Part shown: piece after piece, positions 1 through 7,113 of the stretch
Layout: each line of letters begins with the position of its first letter
Position numbering within the stretch: the stretch's first letter is position 1
NCBI GenBank assembly: GCA_905372205.1
Contig: CAJPOH010000027.1
Span: forward strand, 1-8,198
Source of the DNA: an uncultured Treponema sp.
GTDB taxonomy: Bacteria; Spirochaetota; Spirochaetia; Treponematales; Treponemataceae
Direction: 5' to 3'
Length of the DNA stretch: 8,198 bases
Translations under genes and position numbers: made by a program
Notes under the pieces: model-generated
Database searches by the model: none
Seen by the model: the letters and a program-made list of their open reading frames with translations, nothing else
What the model was told of the DNA's origin: nothing

Positions 1-556
1 GTATAGGATTCACGCCATATTTTTTAATTGTTTCTATATGAGCTTTTGTTGGATAACCCTTATGTTTTTCATATCCCCATTCAGGATATAGCCAAGAATA
101 CCTACACATCATTTTGTCTCTTGCAACTTTTGCAATAATGGAAGCTGCCATCACTTCAGGCACGCTTGCATCTGCTTTTATAAGCGTTTCAGAGATAACA
201 TTTTCACTGAAATTCGGCATTGCATTACCATCAACAATCACTTTAAGTTCTGCTAAAGGGACAATTTTTTTTTCTAGCAATTCGCTATAAAGAATAGAAA
301 ATGCACGTCTCATAGCTAAAAGACTTGCTTGTAAGATATTAATATTATCAATTTCAACATTTGATACCCAGCCTATTGCATAGTAAGCCTTTTTGGTAAT
401 CTCATAAAATGCTTTAAGACGTGCTTTTTCAGACAGCTTTTTTGAATCATTCAATAATGAAACATCTAAGTCTTTTGAAGAAAAAACTACAGCACTAGCA
501 CATACAGGTCCAGCTAACGGACCTCTTCCTGCTTCGTCCACTCCACATATAATCAT
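1..556 (-). CDS. rnhB: Ribonuclease HII, C-terminus cut by window edge
   Basis: This enzyme cleaves the RNA strand of RNA-DNA hybrids and nicks at single ribonucleotides misincorporated in DNA; it is cytoplasmic. From the ATG at 556 there are 185 codons before the left edge. The family signature VDEAGRGPLAGP lies at residues 6-17 and gives the catalytic pair D7/E8. NDSKKLS follows at 36-42, VDGN at 108-111 (third acidic residue D109), and KADA then AASIIAKVARD at 127-147 (fourth acidic residue D129). The conserved YPEWGYEKHKGYPTKAH block is also present, so the visible part looks intact and only a short tail is missing. An in-frame GTG at 577 overlaps the stop of the upstream peptide-binding gene in a GTGA and would add seven residues. 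The ATG fits family N-termini better, but coupled initiation at the GTG is possible. It is probably cotranscribed with the upstream gene, with no separate promoter seen. Confidence 0.95.
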   Translation of the reverse strand, partial: MIICGVDEAGRGPLAGPVCASAVVFSSKDLDVSLLNDSKKLSEKARLKAFYEITKKAYYAIGWVSNVEIDNINILQASLLAMRRAFSILYSELLEKKIVPLAELKVIVDGNAMPNFSENVISETLIKADASVPEVMAASIIAKVARDKMMCRYSWLYPEWGYEKHKGYPTKAHIETIKKYGVNPI

Positions 557-573
557 AACGTTTTTGAGAAATT

Positions 574-2109
574 TCACTCATCTATAGTAGATAGGATTGG
601 CTTTACGTAAGCTAAAAAATGATACCCAAACGGATTCATAATTACTCCTTCATAATGTCTTGGCATAGCAAGAGTTATTTTATCTACATAGAGAAAAATT
701 GCTGGCACTAATTCTAGAATCCGTTCCTGTGCTGCTTCATAAATCTCTTTTCTCTTATCTTCATCTAATGATAAGCTACCTTCATCAAGTAAGTTATCTA
801 GTTCTCCATCAGAAATGCCAATGTAGTTAGCATTTTTTAAATCAGTCCTTGAATAAAAACATGGGCGCAAAGCACTATCTGGATCTAAAGTATCAGGGAT
901 CCAACCAAGTTGAAACATATCTATCTCTCCACTTTCCAACATAGCAATAAATGCATCCATCTCAAGCACTTCTAATTCCACGTTAACACCTATGCGTGAA
1001 AGTTGCTCCTTAATCTTACTAGCCATTTCACTGCGTTCAAAACTTTCTGCAATAACAAGTCGTAAGTTAATACCATCAATATATCCAGCACTAAAAAGGA
1101 GTCTTTTGGCTTCTTCAACATCTCTTTTAATAGTTTTTTTCTTATTTGCAATTGAGTAAGGAATACCTTGAGCATAAGGTCCTGTTGCACTTTCATAAAG
1201 TCCATTTGACGTTACTTTATTTATGAGATCAATATCAATACCTTTTGCTATAGCACGCCTCACTCGAATATCATCTAAGGGTGGTCGCCTCATATTCATT
1301 CCAAGATATTCTGTGCCAAGCCCTTGAATAGTGTAAAAACGTAAATTTTCATTTTGAGCGTACTTTTGGAATTCAGATAAGCTTAAGTTAAAAATTATAT
1401 CTGCTTTTCCATTTTCTACGTCCTTAATGCGTTCAAGAGTTCGTACATCTACCCTAAATTCCATAAATTGAAAATAAGGCTTATCACCATGATACTCTTC
1501 AAAGCGTTCAAGCTCTACCAAACCTTCACTTGCTGAAACAAACTTAAAAGGGCCTGTCCCTATTGGATGCAAGCTTAATGCATTTTTTCCTGATACTTTA
1601 AGTTTTCCAACTTTTTCATTCACAATGAAAGCAGAAGGATGACAAAGTGTCATAAGGATTCCCGCACTTGGTGCTTTAAGAGAAAACTTAATAGTGTAAT
1701 CATCGATAATTTCAAATGAAGCAGGATCTATGCTAGTAAAAAGATAACCTACTAATTCAGATTGAATTGCTCTTGCAAGACTAAATTTCACATCTTTAGC
1801 TGTTAGTAAAGAACCATCATGAAAATGAATATTTTCCTTAATCTTGAAAGTATATTCAATTCCATCTTTCACATCTATACTTTCAGCTAGTGCTAAAACA
1901 GGTTTTAAGTTTTCATCAAATTTTAAAAGACCTTCATATATCTCACAGAAAACACTAGAAGCGATATTATCATTGCTTTCAATTGGATCAAAATTTGTAA
2001 CATCAAAGTTCATCAATACAATGAGAGTTTTTTCTCTAGGGCGTTCATTAAAAAGAGAACATGAAAAACACAAAAAGATAAATAAGAAAATAACAAAACG
2101 TTTGAGCAT
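574..2109 (-). CDS. Peptide ABC transporter substrate-binding lipoprotein (SBP family 5)
   Basis: It is predicted to bind peptides, or possibly another family-5 ligand such as nickel or a sugar, outside the inner membrane and deliver them to an ABC permease. The product is 511 residues, normal for OppA/DppA-type proteins. The N-terminus is a lipoprotein signal: MLKR, a very hydrophobic stretch, then FSC with Cys17 as the likely lipidated residue; the lipobox is relaxed, as is common in spirochaetes. Family-5 features follow: an EGLLKFDENLKPVLA segment near residue 60, a YTFKIKENIHFHDG and LTAKDVKFSL block at about 86-110, PIGTGPFKF near 185, RRAIAKGID, and GWIPDTLDPDSALRPCF near 415. An in-frame ATG at 2127 exists, but a -10 box lies over the codons between the two ATGs, so 2109 is preferred. 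No permease or ATPase gene is adjacent, so this is an orphan binding protein; its stop overlaps a possible rnhB start. Confidence 0.9.
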   Translation of the reverse strand: MLKRFVIFLFIFLCFSCSLFNERPREKTLIVLMNFDVTNFDPIESNDNIASSVFCEIYEGLLKFDENLKPVLALAESIDVKDGIEYTFKIKENIHFHDGSLLTAKDVKFSLARAIQSELVGYLFTSIDPASFEIIDDYTIKFSLKAPSAGILMTLCHPSAFIVNEKVGKLKVSGKNALSLHPIGTGPFKFVSASEGLVELERFEEYHGDKPYFQFMEFRVDVRTLERIKDVENGKADIIFNLSLSEFQKYAQNENLRFYTIQGLGTEYLGMNMRRPPLDDIRVRRAIAKGIDIDLINKVTSNGLYESATGPYAQGIPYSIANKKKTIKRDVEEAKRLLFSAGYIDGINLRLVIAESFERSEMASKIKEQLSRIGVNVELEVLEMDAFIAMLESGEIDMFQLGWIPDTLDPDSALRPCFYSRTDLKNANYIGISDGELDNLLDEGSLSLDEDKRKEIYEAAQERILELVPAIFLYVDKITLAMPRHYEGVIMNPFGYHFLAYVKPILSTIDE

Positions 2110-2115
2110 AGGAAC

Positions 2116-2144
2116 ATTATAGCACATTTATTTTGTTAAGGAAA
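2116..2144 (-). promoter_or_regulatory. Promoter of the peptide-binding protein gene, extended -10
   Basis: Reading leftward, a perfect TATAAT (2121-2116) is preceded by TGC, giving an extended -10. A weak -35 (TTTCCT, 2144-2139) lies 17 bases upstream. The -10 ends six bases before the ATG at 2109, so transcription should start at or next to that ATG and the mRNA would be leaderless. No Shine-Dalgarno sequence precedes either possible ATG, which agrees with this. The site is inferred from sequence only. Confidence 0.5.
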
Positions 2145-2170
2145 CTGATAGTAATCTAAGGAAGCTTTAA

Positions 2171-2251
2171 ATGAAGATGAGTAGAAGTTCTTATCCAAGA
2201 AAACTTGCAAGTAAAAACCAGCAAAATCAAAATCCACTATCTAAAATTTAA
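2171..2251 (+). CDS. Possible 26-residue basic small protein
   Basis: This short plus-strand ORF lies in the gap between two minus-strand genes. It starts MKMSRSSYPRK, ends NPLSKI, and is rich in Lys, Arg, Ser, Asn and Gln with no acidic residue. An AAGGAAG sequence (2158-2164) lies six bases before the ATG, which is a good ribosome-binding site. The stop codon runs into the left arm of the perfect hairpin at 2248-2297, so the unit would be RBS, ORF, hairpin. No convincing plus-strand promoter was found upstream. I do not recognise the product. It may be a real small protein, a leader peptide, the remnant of a larger gene, or chance. Confidence 0.25.
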   Translation: MKMSRSSYPRKLASKNQQNQNPLSKI

Positions 2252-2297
2252 GGAGCCACTGATTAATTCGCTTTCGAATTAATCAGTGGCTCCTTAA
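2248..2297 (-). terminator. Perfect 23-bp inverted repeat, probable terminator of the pepF-M28 operon
   Basis: The arms 2248-2270 and 2275-2297 are exact reverse complements (23 of 23) around a 4-base loop. Each arm contains GGAGCCACTGATTAATTCG or its complement. In the leftward direction the stem is followed by AAATTTTAG, a modest U-run, about 70 bases past the M28 stop, so termination of that operon is the simplest role. In the rightward direction there is no U-run directly after the stem; a T6 run comes about 30 bases later. The stem is longer than most intrinsic terminators, so it may also protect the mRNA 3' end or be a dispersed repeat element. Confidence 0.6.
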
Positions 2298-2309
2298 TTG
2301 TGAGTAGTA

Positions 2310-2321
2310 AATTAATCAGTG
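2310..2321. repeat. Third copy of a 12-base piece of the hairpin arm
   Basis: AATTAATCAGTG at 2310-2321 repeats 2277-2288 in the right arm and is complementary to 2257-2268 in the left arm. On the plus strand it is followed closely by a T6 run. The spacing would allow the left-arm segment to pair with either copy, though not with both at once. Confidence 0.5.
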
Positions 2322-2364
2322 TATCTTTTTTATTATTGAAGGTATCTTACTTTCTAGGTTTAAC

Positions 2365-3291
2365 TTAATATCTTTCCATTTTTCTTGCCAGCACTTTCAT
2401 ATAATTGTGCACCAAAGCAAACGTGGAATCTGTCAAAGTGTCGAGTGTGTCAAAAGGAGTGTGCATTTTTTGCCATGTGTGTGGAATAATTTTTTCAAGA
2501 GGGGAAGCTTTTTCACATTTTTTGTTTTTTAAGATTGCATCAACTAATTCATTATAAAAAGTTTTATCCTTGATTTCGTTAAGAGCTTTTTGCAAGACCA
2601 TTCCTTCGTCAAATGGAAGCACGGTAACTAGTTGTGCATTAAGCCCTGCTGCAATAAAGCCTGCATTATCGCTATATGGAGTGATTAGCGACATATATCT
2701 TGTTGCACTTTCTTTTGCATGCAAAATTGCCTTATTGTGAAGTTCCATTAGGCTGAGAGTTTTTTCCTTATGCCTACCATAAATGCCTGCAAGAGAAAAA
2801 ATCAAGGTATCTCCTCTCCCACACATATCAAAAATATAGACATCATTATCAGCCATGTTTAATTGACGCAAACCTAAAGCTAGTTTATAGGAGCCTTGCA
2901 ATTCTAGGCCTGCACTTGCAGTTTCTTCTGAATCTGTAAAAATTATTTTAATATTATGCTCGTAATTGCAAGACAAAAGATAGACTGCAAAGTTCATTAA
3001 AATAAAACATGCAGCAGAGTTGTCGTTTGCACCTTCAGTGCCTTCTTTTCTATCATAGTGAGCAACAAACAACTTATTTCTATAGCATCTATTATAGTTT
3101 TTTTTTGGATAATGGACTACTAAATGATTGCCCGTAGAAAGAGAAACTGGTATGAACGGAACACCATTTCCTTTTAGAAAAGAAACAATGAATTCTCTTC
3201 TATCGATGTCTGGCTTTAAGAAAGACTTAAAAATTTGTGAAGATTGGAAAGCGGAGGAAAGAAGTTTTTCCTCCGCAGATGAATTATACAT
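2365..3291 (-). CDS. M28 family zinc metallopeptidase (aminopeptidase-type)
   Basis: A 308-residue protein of the M28 di-zinc exopeptidase family, which usually removes N-terminal residues from peptides. All expected metal ligands are visible: H78 in VAHYD, bridging D90 in GANDNSAA, the E122/E123 pair in FTDSEE, D155 in IFDMCG, and H277 in MHTPFDT near the C-terminus. There is no signal peptide or membrane segment, so it should be cytoplasmic. The ATG at 3291 lies five bases after the pepF stop with AGGTG just upstream, so it is the second gene of an operon and probably translationally coupled. With PepF it would complete degradation of imported peptides. A relative such as a glutaminyl cyclase is possible because that family shares the fold; the exact specificity cannot be read. 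A GC-rich hairpin covers codons 6-14. Confidence 0.88.
   Translation of the reverse strand: MYNSSAEEKLLSSAFQSSQIFKSFLKPDIDRREFIVSFLKGNGVPFIPVSLSTGNHLVVHYPKKNYNRCYRNKLFVAHYDRKEGTEGANDNSAACFILMNFAVYLLSCNYEHNIKIIFTDSEETASAGLELQGSYKLALGLRQLNMADNDVYIFDMCGRGDTLIFSLAGIYGRHKEKTLSLMELHNKAILHAKESATRYMSLITPYSDNAGFIAAGLNAQLVTVLPFDEGMVLQKALNEIKDKTFYNELVDAILKNKKCEKASPLEKIIPHTWQKMHTPFDTLDTLTDSTFALVHNYMKVLARKMERY
3251..3276 (-). other. GC-rich hairpin inside the start of the M28 gene
   Basis: The arms 3251-3260 and 3267-3276 are perfect complements (GCGGAGGAAA) around six bases, covering about codons 6-14 of the M28 reading frame. The first arm in the mRNA carries GGAGG, an ideal anti-16S sequence, but no start codon follows at a useful distance. 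It could reduce expression of the second gene or be an mRNA processing or pausing site; it may also be an accident of the coding sequence. Confidence 0.4.
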
Positions 3292-3296
3292 AACAC

Positions 3297-5132
3297 CTAT
3301 ATCTTTTTTAATGCTTCTTCTAGCTCTCTCACTATCTTTGCAAAATTATCGCAAGCTGCCTGCACTGGTTCACTTGTTGCCATATCCACTCCTGCAACCT
3401 TCAAGCTTTCAATTGGATAACGAGAACCACCAGATTTTAGGAAATTAAAGTAATCTTCTCTCTCCTTAGCTCCACCAGAACTCACCCTTTCAGCTAAAGC
3501 CATAGAAGCAGAAATACCTGTTGCATATTTATAAACATAGAACGAATTATAAAAATGTGGAATACGTAAAGCCTCTAAGTCGCTTGTATCTTCAAATTCC
3601 ATCTCAGAGCCAAAGTATAGCCTCAATAATTTTCCATATTCTTCTCTTATCACAGAAAGAGTTAATGGTTGTCCTTTTTCAACACAATCATGTGCAATCT
3701 TTTCAAATTCTGCAAACATTGTTTGCCTATAAAGAGTTGCTAAAACGTCTCCTGCACGCATGCTCAAAAGATAGGCTTTCATCTTGTCATTTTCTGCATG
3801 TTTTAACAAATGACGGAACAACAATTCTTCATTGAACGTTGATGCAACCTCTGCTTCAAAGATTGTGTACCCATAGCAAGGATACGGGTTATTGTGCGTC
3901 GAATACCAGCTGTGCATAGAATGCCCACCTTCATGGATGAGCGTGAATAGATCGCGCAAAACATCTTCCTTATAATTAAGAAGAATATAAGGATAACCAT
4001 CATAAACACCAGCAGAAAAAGCACCTGATCTTTTTCCAACATTCTCATATTTATCTACCCAGTGTTGCTCTGTTAAACCTTTTTTTAGTGTTGAAACATA
4101 TTCATCACCTAAAATAGAAACTGCCTCTGTAACAATTCCTACAGCTTCATCGTAAGGAGTCACTTTTTTCACTGTATCCACAAGTGGAACGTAGACATCG
4201 TAAGGTTTTAATTTATCTACCTTTAGAGTTTTTCTCATAAGCGAATAATACTTATGTAACGGCTCTAGGTTTTTATGCACTGTTTCTATTAAGTTTTCAT
4301 ACACTGCTAAAGGAACTTTATCAGGTTGTAATGCTCGCTCTAATGCCGAAGAATAGCCTCTAATTTTAGCTAATGCTATATTTTGTTGCACTCTACCTGC
4401 ATAAAGAGAGCTTATTGTGTTTTTGTGTCCATCAAAAACTGAGTAAAATTGCTTGTATGCCTTCTCTCTTATGCTTCTATCAGAGCTTGCCAAAAATTGT
4501 GAATAGGAAGACTGAGTGAGCTTTTTGTCTTGACTCCCATCATTGATGTAGCCAAAATCCATGTCAACATTTGTAAGTTGAGAAAACGCTCCTTGTGACA
4601 CTCCTTGACTTTCAGAAAGCAGAGACAATACTCTTTCTTCCTTATCGGAAAGAATGAAAGGCTTTTCGTAAAGCATTTTTTCTATGTAGACGCGGTGATC
4701 TTTGAAAGCTTCACCAGTTTCACCTTTTGGATTAATCCATTTGCGTAAGTTGTCTTCAGGAATTTGCATGATACTTGGAATAAACCAACTAGTCTTTGCG
4801 GAAAGGTCCGTGAAAGCCATAATGATGCGTCCAATGCGATCAAGGTTTTTGCTATCGCCTTCATCTGAAGACTTGTTAAGCATTGCATAACTATAAAGCC
4901 TCTCTCCCAAACGTTGAGTATCTGAAGACTGATTCAAAGCTTTCAACAAGACATCTGCTGTAACACTTTCAGGTTTTTCAAAAGCAACCTTAAATTTTTG
5001 TGCCTCAGCTCCCATTTCAATAAACTTTGAAAGAGATTCTTCCCATTTTTCATCACTCTCAAAAAGAGAGGATAAATCCCATTTGTCGTCTTTAGCGACT
5101 TCTGATCTTTTTAATAAATTTGTAGATTTCAT
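3297..5132 (-). CDS. pepF: Oligoendopeptidase F, M3 family zinc metallopeptidase
   Basis: PepF is a cytoplasmic endopeptidase that cuts peptides of roughly 7-17 residues, mostly imported ones. From the ATG at 5132 the product is 611 residues, normal for the family. The N-terminal helical domain begins with WDLSSLFESDEKWEE. The zinc site is HEGGH (H400, E401, H404), and the third ligand is probably the Glu of the EVASTFNE motif about 24 residues later. The C-terminal IPHFYNSFYVYKYATG block, typical of PepF, is present near residue 525. The same frame can be opened at a TTG at 5168, but that TTG is the first codon-sized part of a TTGAAA -35 box and the -10 lies between the two starts, so 5132 is preferred. 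No Shine-Dalgarno precedes it. It is the first gene of an operon with the M28 peptidase. Confidence 0.95.
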   Translation of the reverse strand: MKSTNLLKRSEVAKDDKWDLSSLFESDEKWEESLSKFIEMGAEAQKFKVAFEKPESVTADVLLKALNQSSDTQRLGERLYSYAMLNKSSDEGDSKNLDRIGRIIMAFTDLSAKTSWFIPSIMQIPEDNLRKWINPKGETGEAFKDHRVYIEKMLYEKPFILSDKEERVLSLLSESQGVSQGAFSQLTNVDMDFGYINDGSQDKKLTQSSYSQFLASSDRSIREKAYKQFYSVFDGHKNTISSLYAGRVQQNIALAKIRGYSSALERALQPDKVPLAVYENLIETVHKNLEPLHKYYSLMRKTLKVDKLKPYDVYVPLVDTVKKVTPYDEAVGIVTEAVSILGDEYVSTLKKGLTEQHWVDKYENVGKRSGAFSAGVYDGYPYILLNYKEDVLRDLFTLIHEGGHSMHSWYSTHNNPYPCYGYTIFEAEVASTFNEELLFRHLLKHAENDKMKAYLLSMRAGDVLATLYRQTMFAEFEKIAHDCVEKGQPLTLSVIREEYGKLLRLYFGSEMEFEDTSDLEALRIPHFYNSFYVYKYATGISASMALAERVSSGGAKEREDYFNFLKSGGSRYPIESLKVAGVDMATSEPVQAACDNFAKIVRELEEALKKI

Positions 5133-5139
5133 ATGGCTA

Positions 5140-5168
5140 ACTATACAGTTATTACTTTTTATTTTCAA
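5140..5168 (-). promoter_or_regulatory. pepF promoter, TTGAAA-N17-TATAGT
   Basis: Reading leftward, TTGAAA (5168-5163), a 17-base spacer and TATAGT (5145-5140) make a good sigma-70-type promoter. The -10 ends seven bases before the ATG at 5132, so the expected transcription start is at or within a base or two of that ATG. This predicts a leaderless pepF mRNA and rules against the upstream TTG start. Confidence 0.65.
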
Positions 5169-5196
5169 GGGTAGGAATATATTAAGGAAAACTCTT

Positions 5197-5250
5197 AGAT
5201 TAATTAGCTAATCTCTTCAAATTATGCAGGTCAAAATTAGTCTCTCTAAT
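5197..5250. promoter_or_regulatory. Two small AT-rich dyads between divergent promoters
   Basis: AGATTA/TAATCT arms (5197-5202, 5209-5214) and ATTAG/CTAAT arms (5236-5240, 5246-5250) are short perfect inverted repeats upstream of pepF and the Msp-like gene. They could be operator half-sites, but such dyads arise easily in AT-rich DNA. Nothing else was recognised between 5169 and 5348. Confidence 0.15.
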
Positions 5251-5348
5251 AAGCTCCTTAAATCAAATTAAAAGCAATCAATCATCTCCTGATCAAATTT
5301 TTCTTAAACGTTTTCTATTGAAAGGGTAATTAGTGTATTTTGCTATTC

Positions 5349-5377
5349 TTGACAGTTGAAATATGATGTTATATACT
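5349..5377 (+). promoter_or_regulatory. Strong promoter of the Msp-like gene, TTGACA-N17-TATACT
   Basis: A consensus TTGACA -35 (5349-5354), exactly 17 bases, and a TATACT -10 (5372-5377) form a near-ideal sigma-70 promoter. Transcription should start near 5384, leaving a leader of about 30 bases before the ATG at 5413. This agrees with high expression, as expected for a major surface protein. The longer reading frame starting at the TTG at 5356 would begin inside the spacer and cannot be the real start. Confidence 0.85.
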
Positions 5378-5394
5378 CTCAATCAATCTTTAGA

Positions 5395-5401
5395 AAGGGG
5401 G
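5395..5401 (+). promoter_or_regulatory. Ribosome-binding site of the Msp-like gene
   Basis: AAGGGGG lies 11 bases before the ATG at 5413. An in-frame GTG at 5404 is only two bases away and is too close to be used, so the site points to the ATG, which also gives a clean MKKLL signal peptide. The spacing is slightly long. Confidence 0.55.
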
Positions 5402-5412
5402 ACGTGTTTCTA

Positions 5413-7092
5413 ATGAAGAAATTACTATCTATTTTTGCTTTGGCAGTTTTGCTAATCCTACCTGCTTTTTCGCAGGAAGCAGAAGGTGCTGAACAACAGC
5501 CAATTGTTAATGGTGTTACAACTGTTCAGTGGGGAATTGATTTGGGTGCAGGTGTGAATCGCAATGTCAAATCAGAAGGCGATGCTGTTCCTAAGCATGG
5601 CTTTTATAATAGCAATAGTATAAGGGTTGTTTTGCCTTTTACCGTTGCAACAGAGCTTTCTGGAGGTTCTTCTAATAAGGATGCAAATGTTTATGGAACG
5701 ATAGATGTTCAGAGCTTTGGTTTTGCAACAGGGCCTGGTGGCGGTTTACAAGTTACTCCTCAGGGTATTGTAGCGAACGTTAGTGGTGTGGATGCACGCT
5801 TGGTTTTTTATGGTGCGTATATCACTGTTTTTGATAAGCCTGACTTTAGTATGAATTTTGCACAACTATGGGCTCCACTTTCACGTACAAGGCCAGCAGG
5901 TACTTTCGGAGATCACTTTGCTCCTGGCTTTGATGGCTGGGGAACAAAAATTGGTTATTCAAATGAAGAGCTTATGAATCTTGATTTAGGCTTTAAGTTT
6001 GGCTCCAATGGTAATTGGGAATCTAAGCCTGTGGATCCTTCCTTTGATAAAAAATCTGGAAATCATGACAGCAAGTATGGATTTGGTTTTGACTTCTCAA
6101 TGAAACCTATTGAGATGTTAAGCATAGATTTTGCCATTAATGGAATTGCAAGGGCCAGAGATAGACGGGTTGGAGGTATAGAGAAGCAGTCTGACAAAGG
6201 CTATAACGTAACAATTGATGATGTTTATGGTGGTGGAGACAGAAAATTCTTCCTTTCTGTAGGTGGTGCTTTGGAGCTTAGCCCTCTTGAAGGAATGGCT
6301 ATTAAATTTGGCTTTGATGGAGCTGCAAACCATAAGTATGAAGCAAAGATCAACGGCGTTAAGAAGGATGGCTGGGGTTTTGCTTGGGATATGGGGCTAG
6401 GTCTTTCATATAAATGGGTTGATGTGGCTCTCTATGCAAATTCAAAGGGAACTGCATTGCATGGGTGGGACGACCTAAGTGATATTCCTGACACAGATAA
6501 TCTTGCTTTCCATGTTGGTTTTAGTACAACAGCAGGAAACAAGAATACTCAATTGTTAGAAGGTTTTTCTGCACATGCAGGACTTAACTTCTATGACTTA
6601 ATGGTTAAGAAAGCAGGAACAGTTGCAAACGATTCTTTGATTAGAAGCCAACTCCTAAATTACAACGCACAAATTCAAGATAAGACAATTGATTATTCTG
6701 ACTTACAAACAAGTTTATCTGAATGGGGAGTAAGGCAAATTCCAGTAGGGTTTAATTTTGGTGCTTCTTACAAATATTCATTCACCGATGTTATGTGGAT
6801 TAAACCATACTTTGAGTTCTACGGTGAGACAAACCATGTTGGTATGCATGATAGCTTACACAAAGGTGATGCTAGAAAAATTTCAATCAATCCTTATTTT
6901 GGTGTGGCTTATATGCTAGGTCTCACCTTTAGTCCTGTAGAAAAGGTTGAATTTGACTTTAACTGGATGCATGGAAAACTTTCTCCAAACAATTATGAAG
7001 GTGGTGTTGATGGTGGTTATATGATTGCATCTCCTGTCAATAACAATATGCATAATGGTACTTTCATTATGTCGTTAAAGATTACCTACTAA
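5413..7092 (+). CDS. Msp/Tpr-like (MOSP family) treponemal outer membrane protein
   Basis: A 559-residue predicted outer membrane beta-barrel protein. Residues 1-20 are a classic signal peptide (MKKLL, hydrophobic core, cleavage probably after AFS). The N-terminal half follows the order I recall for the MOSP_N domain of treponemal Msp and Tpr proteins: VQWGIDLG at 38-45, a GFYNSNSIRVVLPF strand, ANVYGTIDV at 91-99, VFYGAYITVF at 131-140, QLWAPLSRTR at 151-160, PGFDGWGTKIGY at 171-182 and GFKFGSNGNWE at 193-203. The C-terminal part alternates Gly/aromatic strands (FNFGASYKYSF, PYFGVAYMLGLTF) and ends NGTFIMSLKITY, with the terminal aromatic expected for barrel insertion. Family members act as porins, adhesins and immunodominant antigens; the role here is inferred. 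It is monocistronic, with a strong promoter and its own terminator. Family membership rests on remembered motif order, not an alignment. Confidence 0.85.
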   Translation: MKKLLSIFALAVLLILPAFSQEAEGAEQQPIVNGVTTVQWGIDLGAGVNRNVKSEGDAVPKHGFYNSNSIRVVLPFTVATELSGGSSNKDANVYGTIDVQSFGFATGPGGGLQVTPQGIVANVSGVDARLVFYGAYITVFDKPDFSMNFAQLWAPLSRTRPAGTFGDHFAPGFDGWGTKIGYSNEELMNLDLGFKFGSNGNWESKPVDPSFDKKSGNHDSKYGFGFDFSMKPIEMLSIDFAINGIARARDRRVGGIEKQSDKGYNVTIDDVYGGGDRKFFLSVGGALELSPLEGMAIKFGFDGAANHKYEAKINGVKKDGWGFAWDMGLGLSYKWVDVALYANSKGTALHGWDDLSDIPDTDNLAFHVGFSTTAGNKNTQLLEGFSAHAGLNFYDLMVKKAGTVANDSLIRSQLLNYNAQIQDKTIDYSDLQTSLSEWGVRQIPVGFNFGASYKYSFTDVMWIKPYFEFYGETNHVGMHDSLHKGDARKISINPYFGVAYMLGLTFSPVEKVEFDFNWMHGKLSPNNYEGGVDGGYMIASPVNNNMHNGTFIMSLKITY

Positions 7093-7113
7093 AAGATGTA
7101 GAGATTTTCATTC

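Noticed and set aside
990..2122. Open frames at 990-1205 (minus) and 1844-2122 (plus) inside the peptide-binding protein gene
   Set aside because: Both lie within a well-supported family-5 binding protein, have no recognisable domains, and are explained as shadows of its coding frame.
3128..4890. Several 60-106 residue frames within the M28 and pepF genes on both strands
   Set aside because: They overlap intact, motif-complete peptidase genes and show no family features or ribosome-binding sites of their own.
5300..5345. A second plus-strand promoter (TTGAAA upstream of TGCTATTCT) before the Msp-like gene
   Set aside because: No -10 at an acceptable spacing has a good match, while the TTGACA/TATACT pair just downstream is near-consensus.
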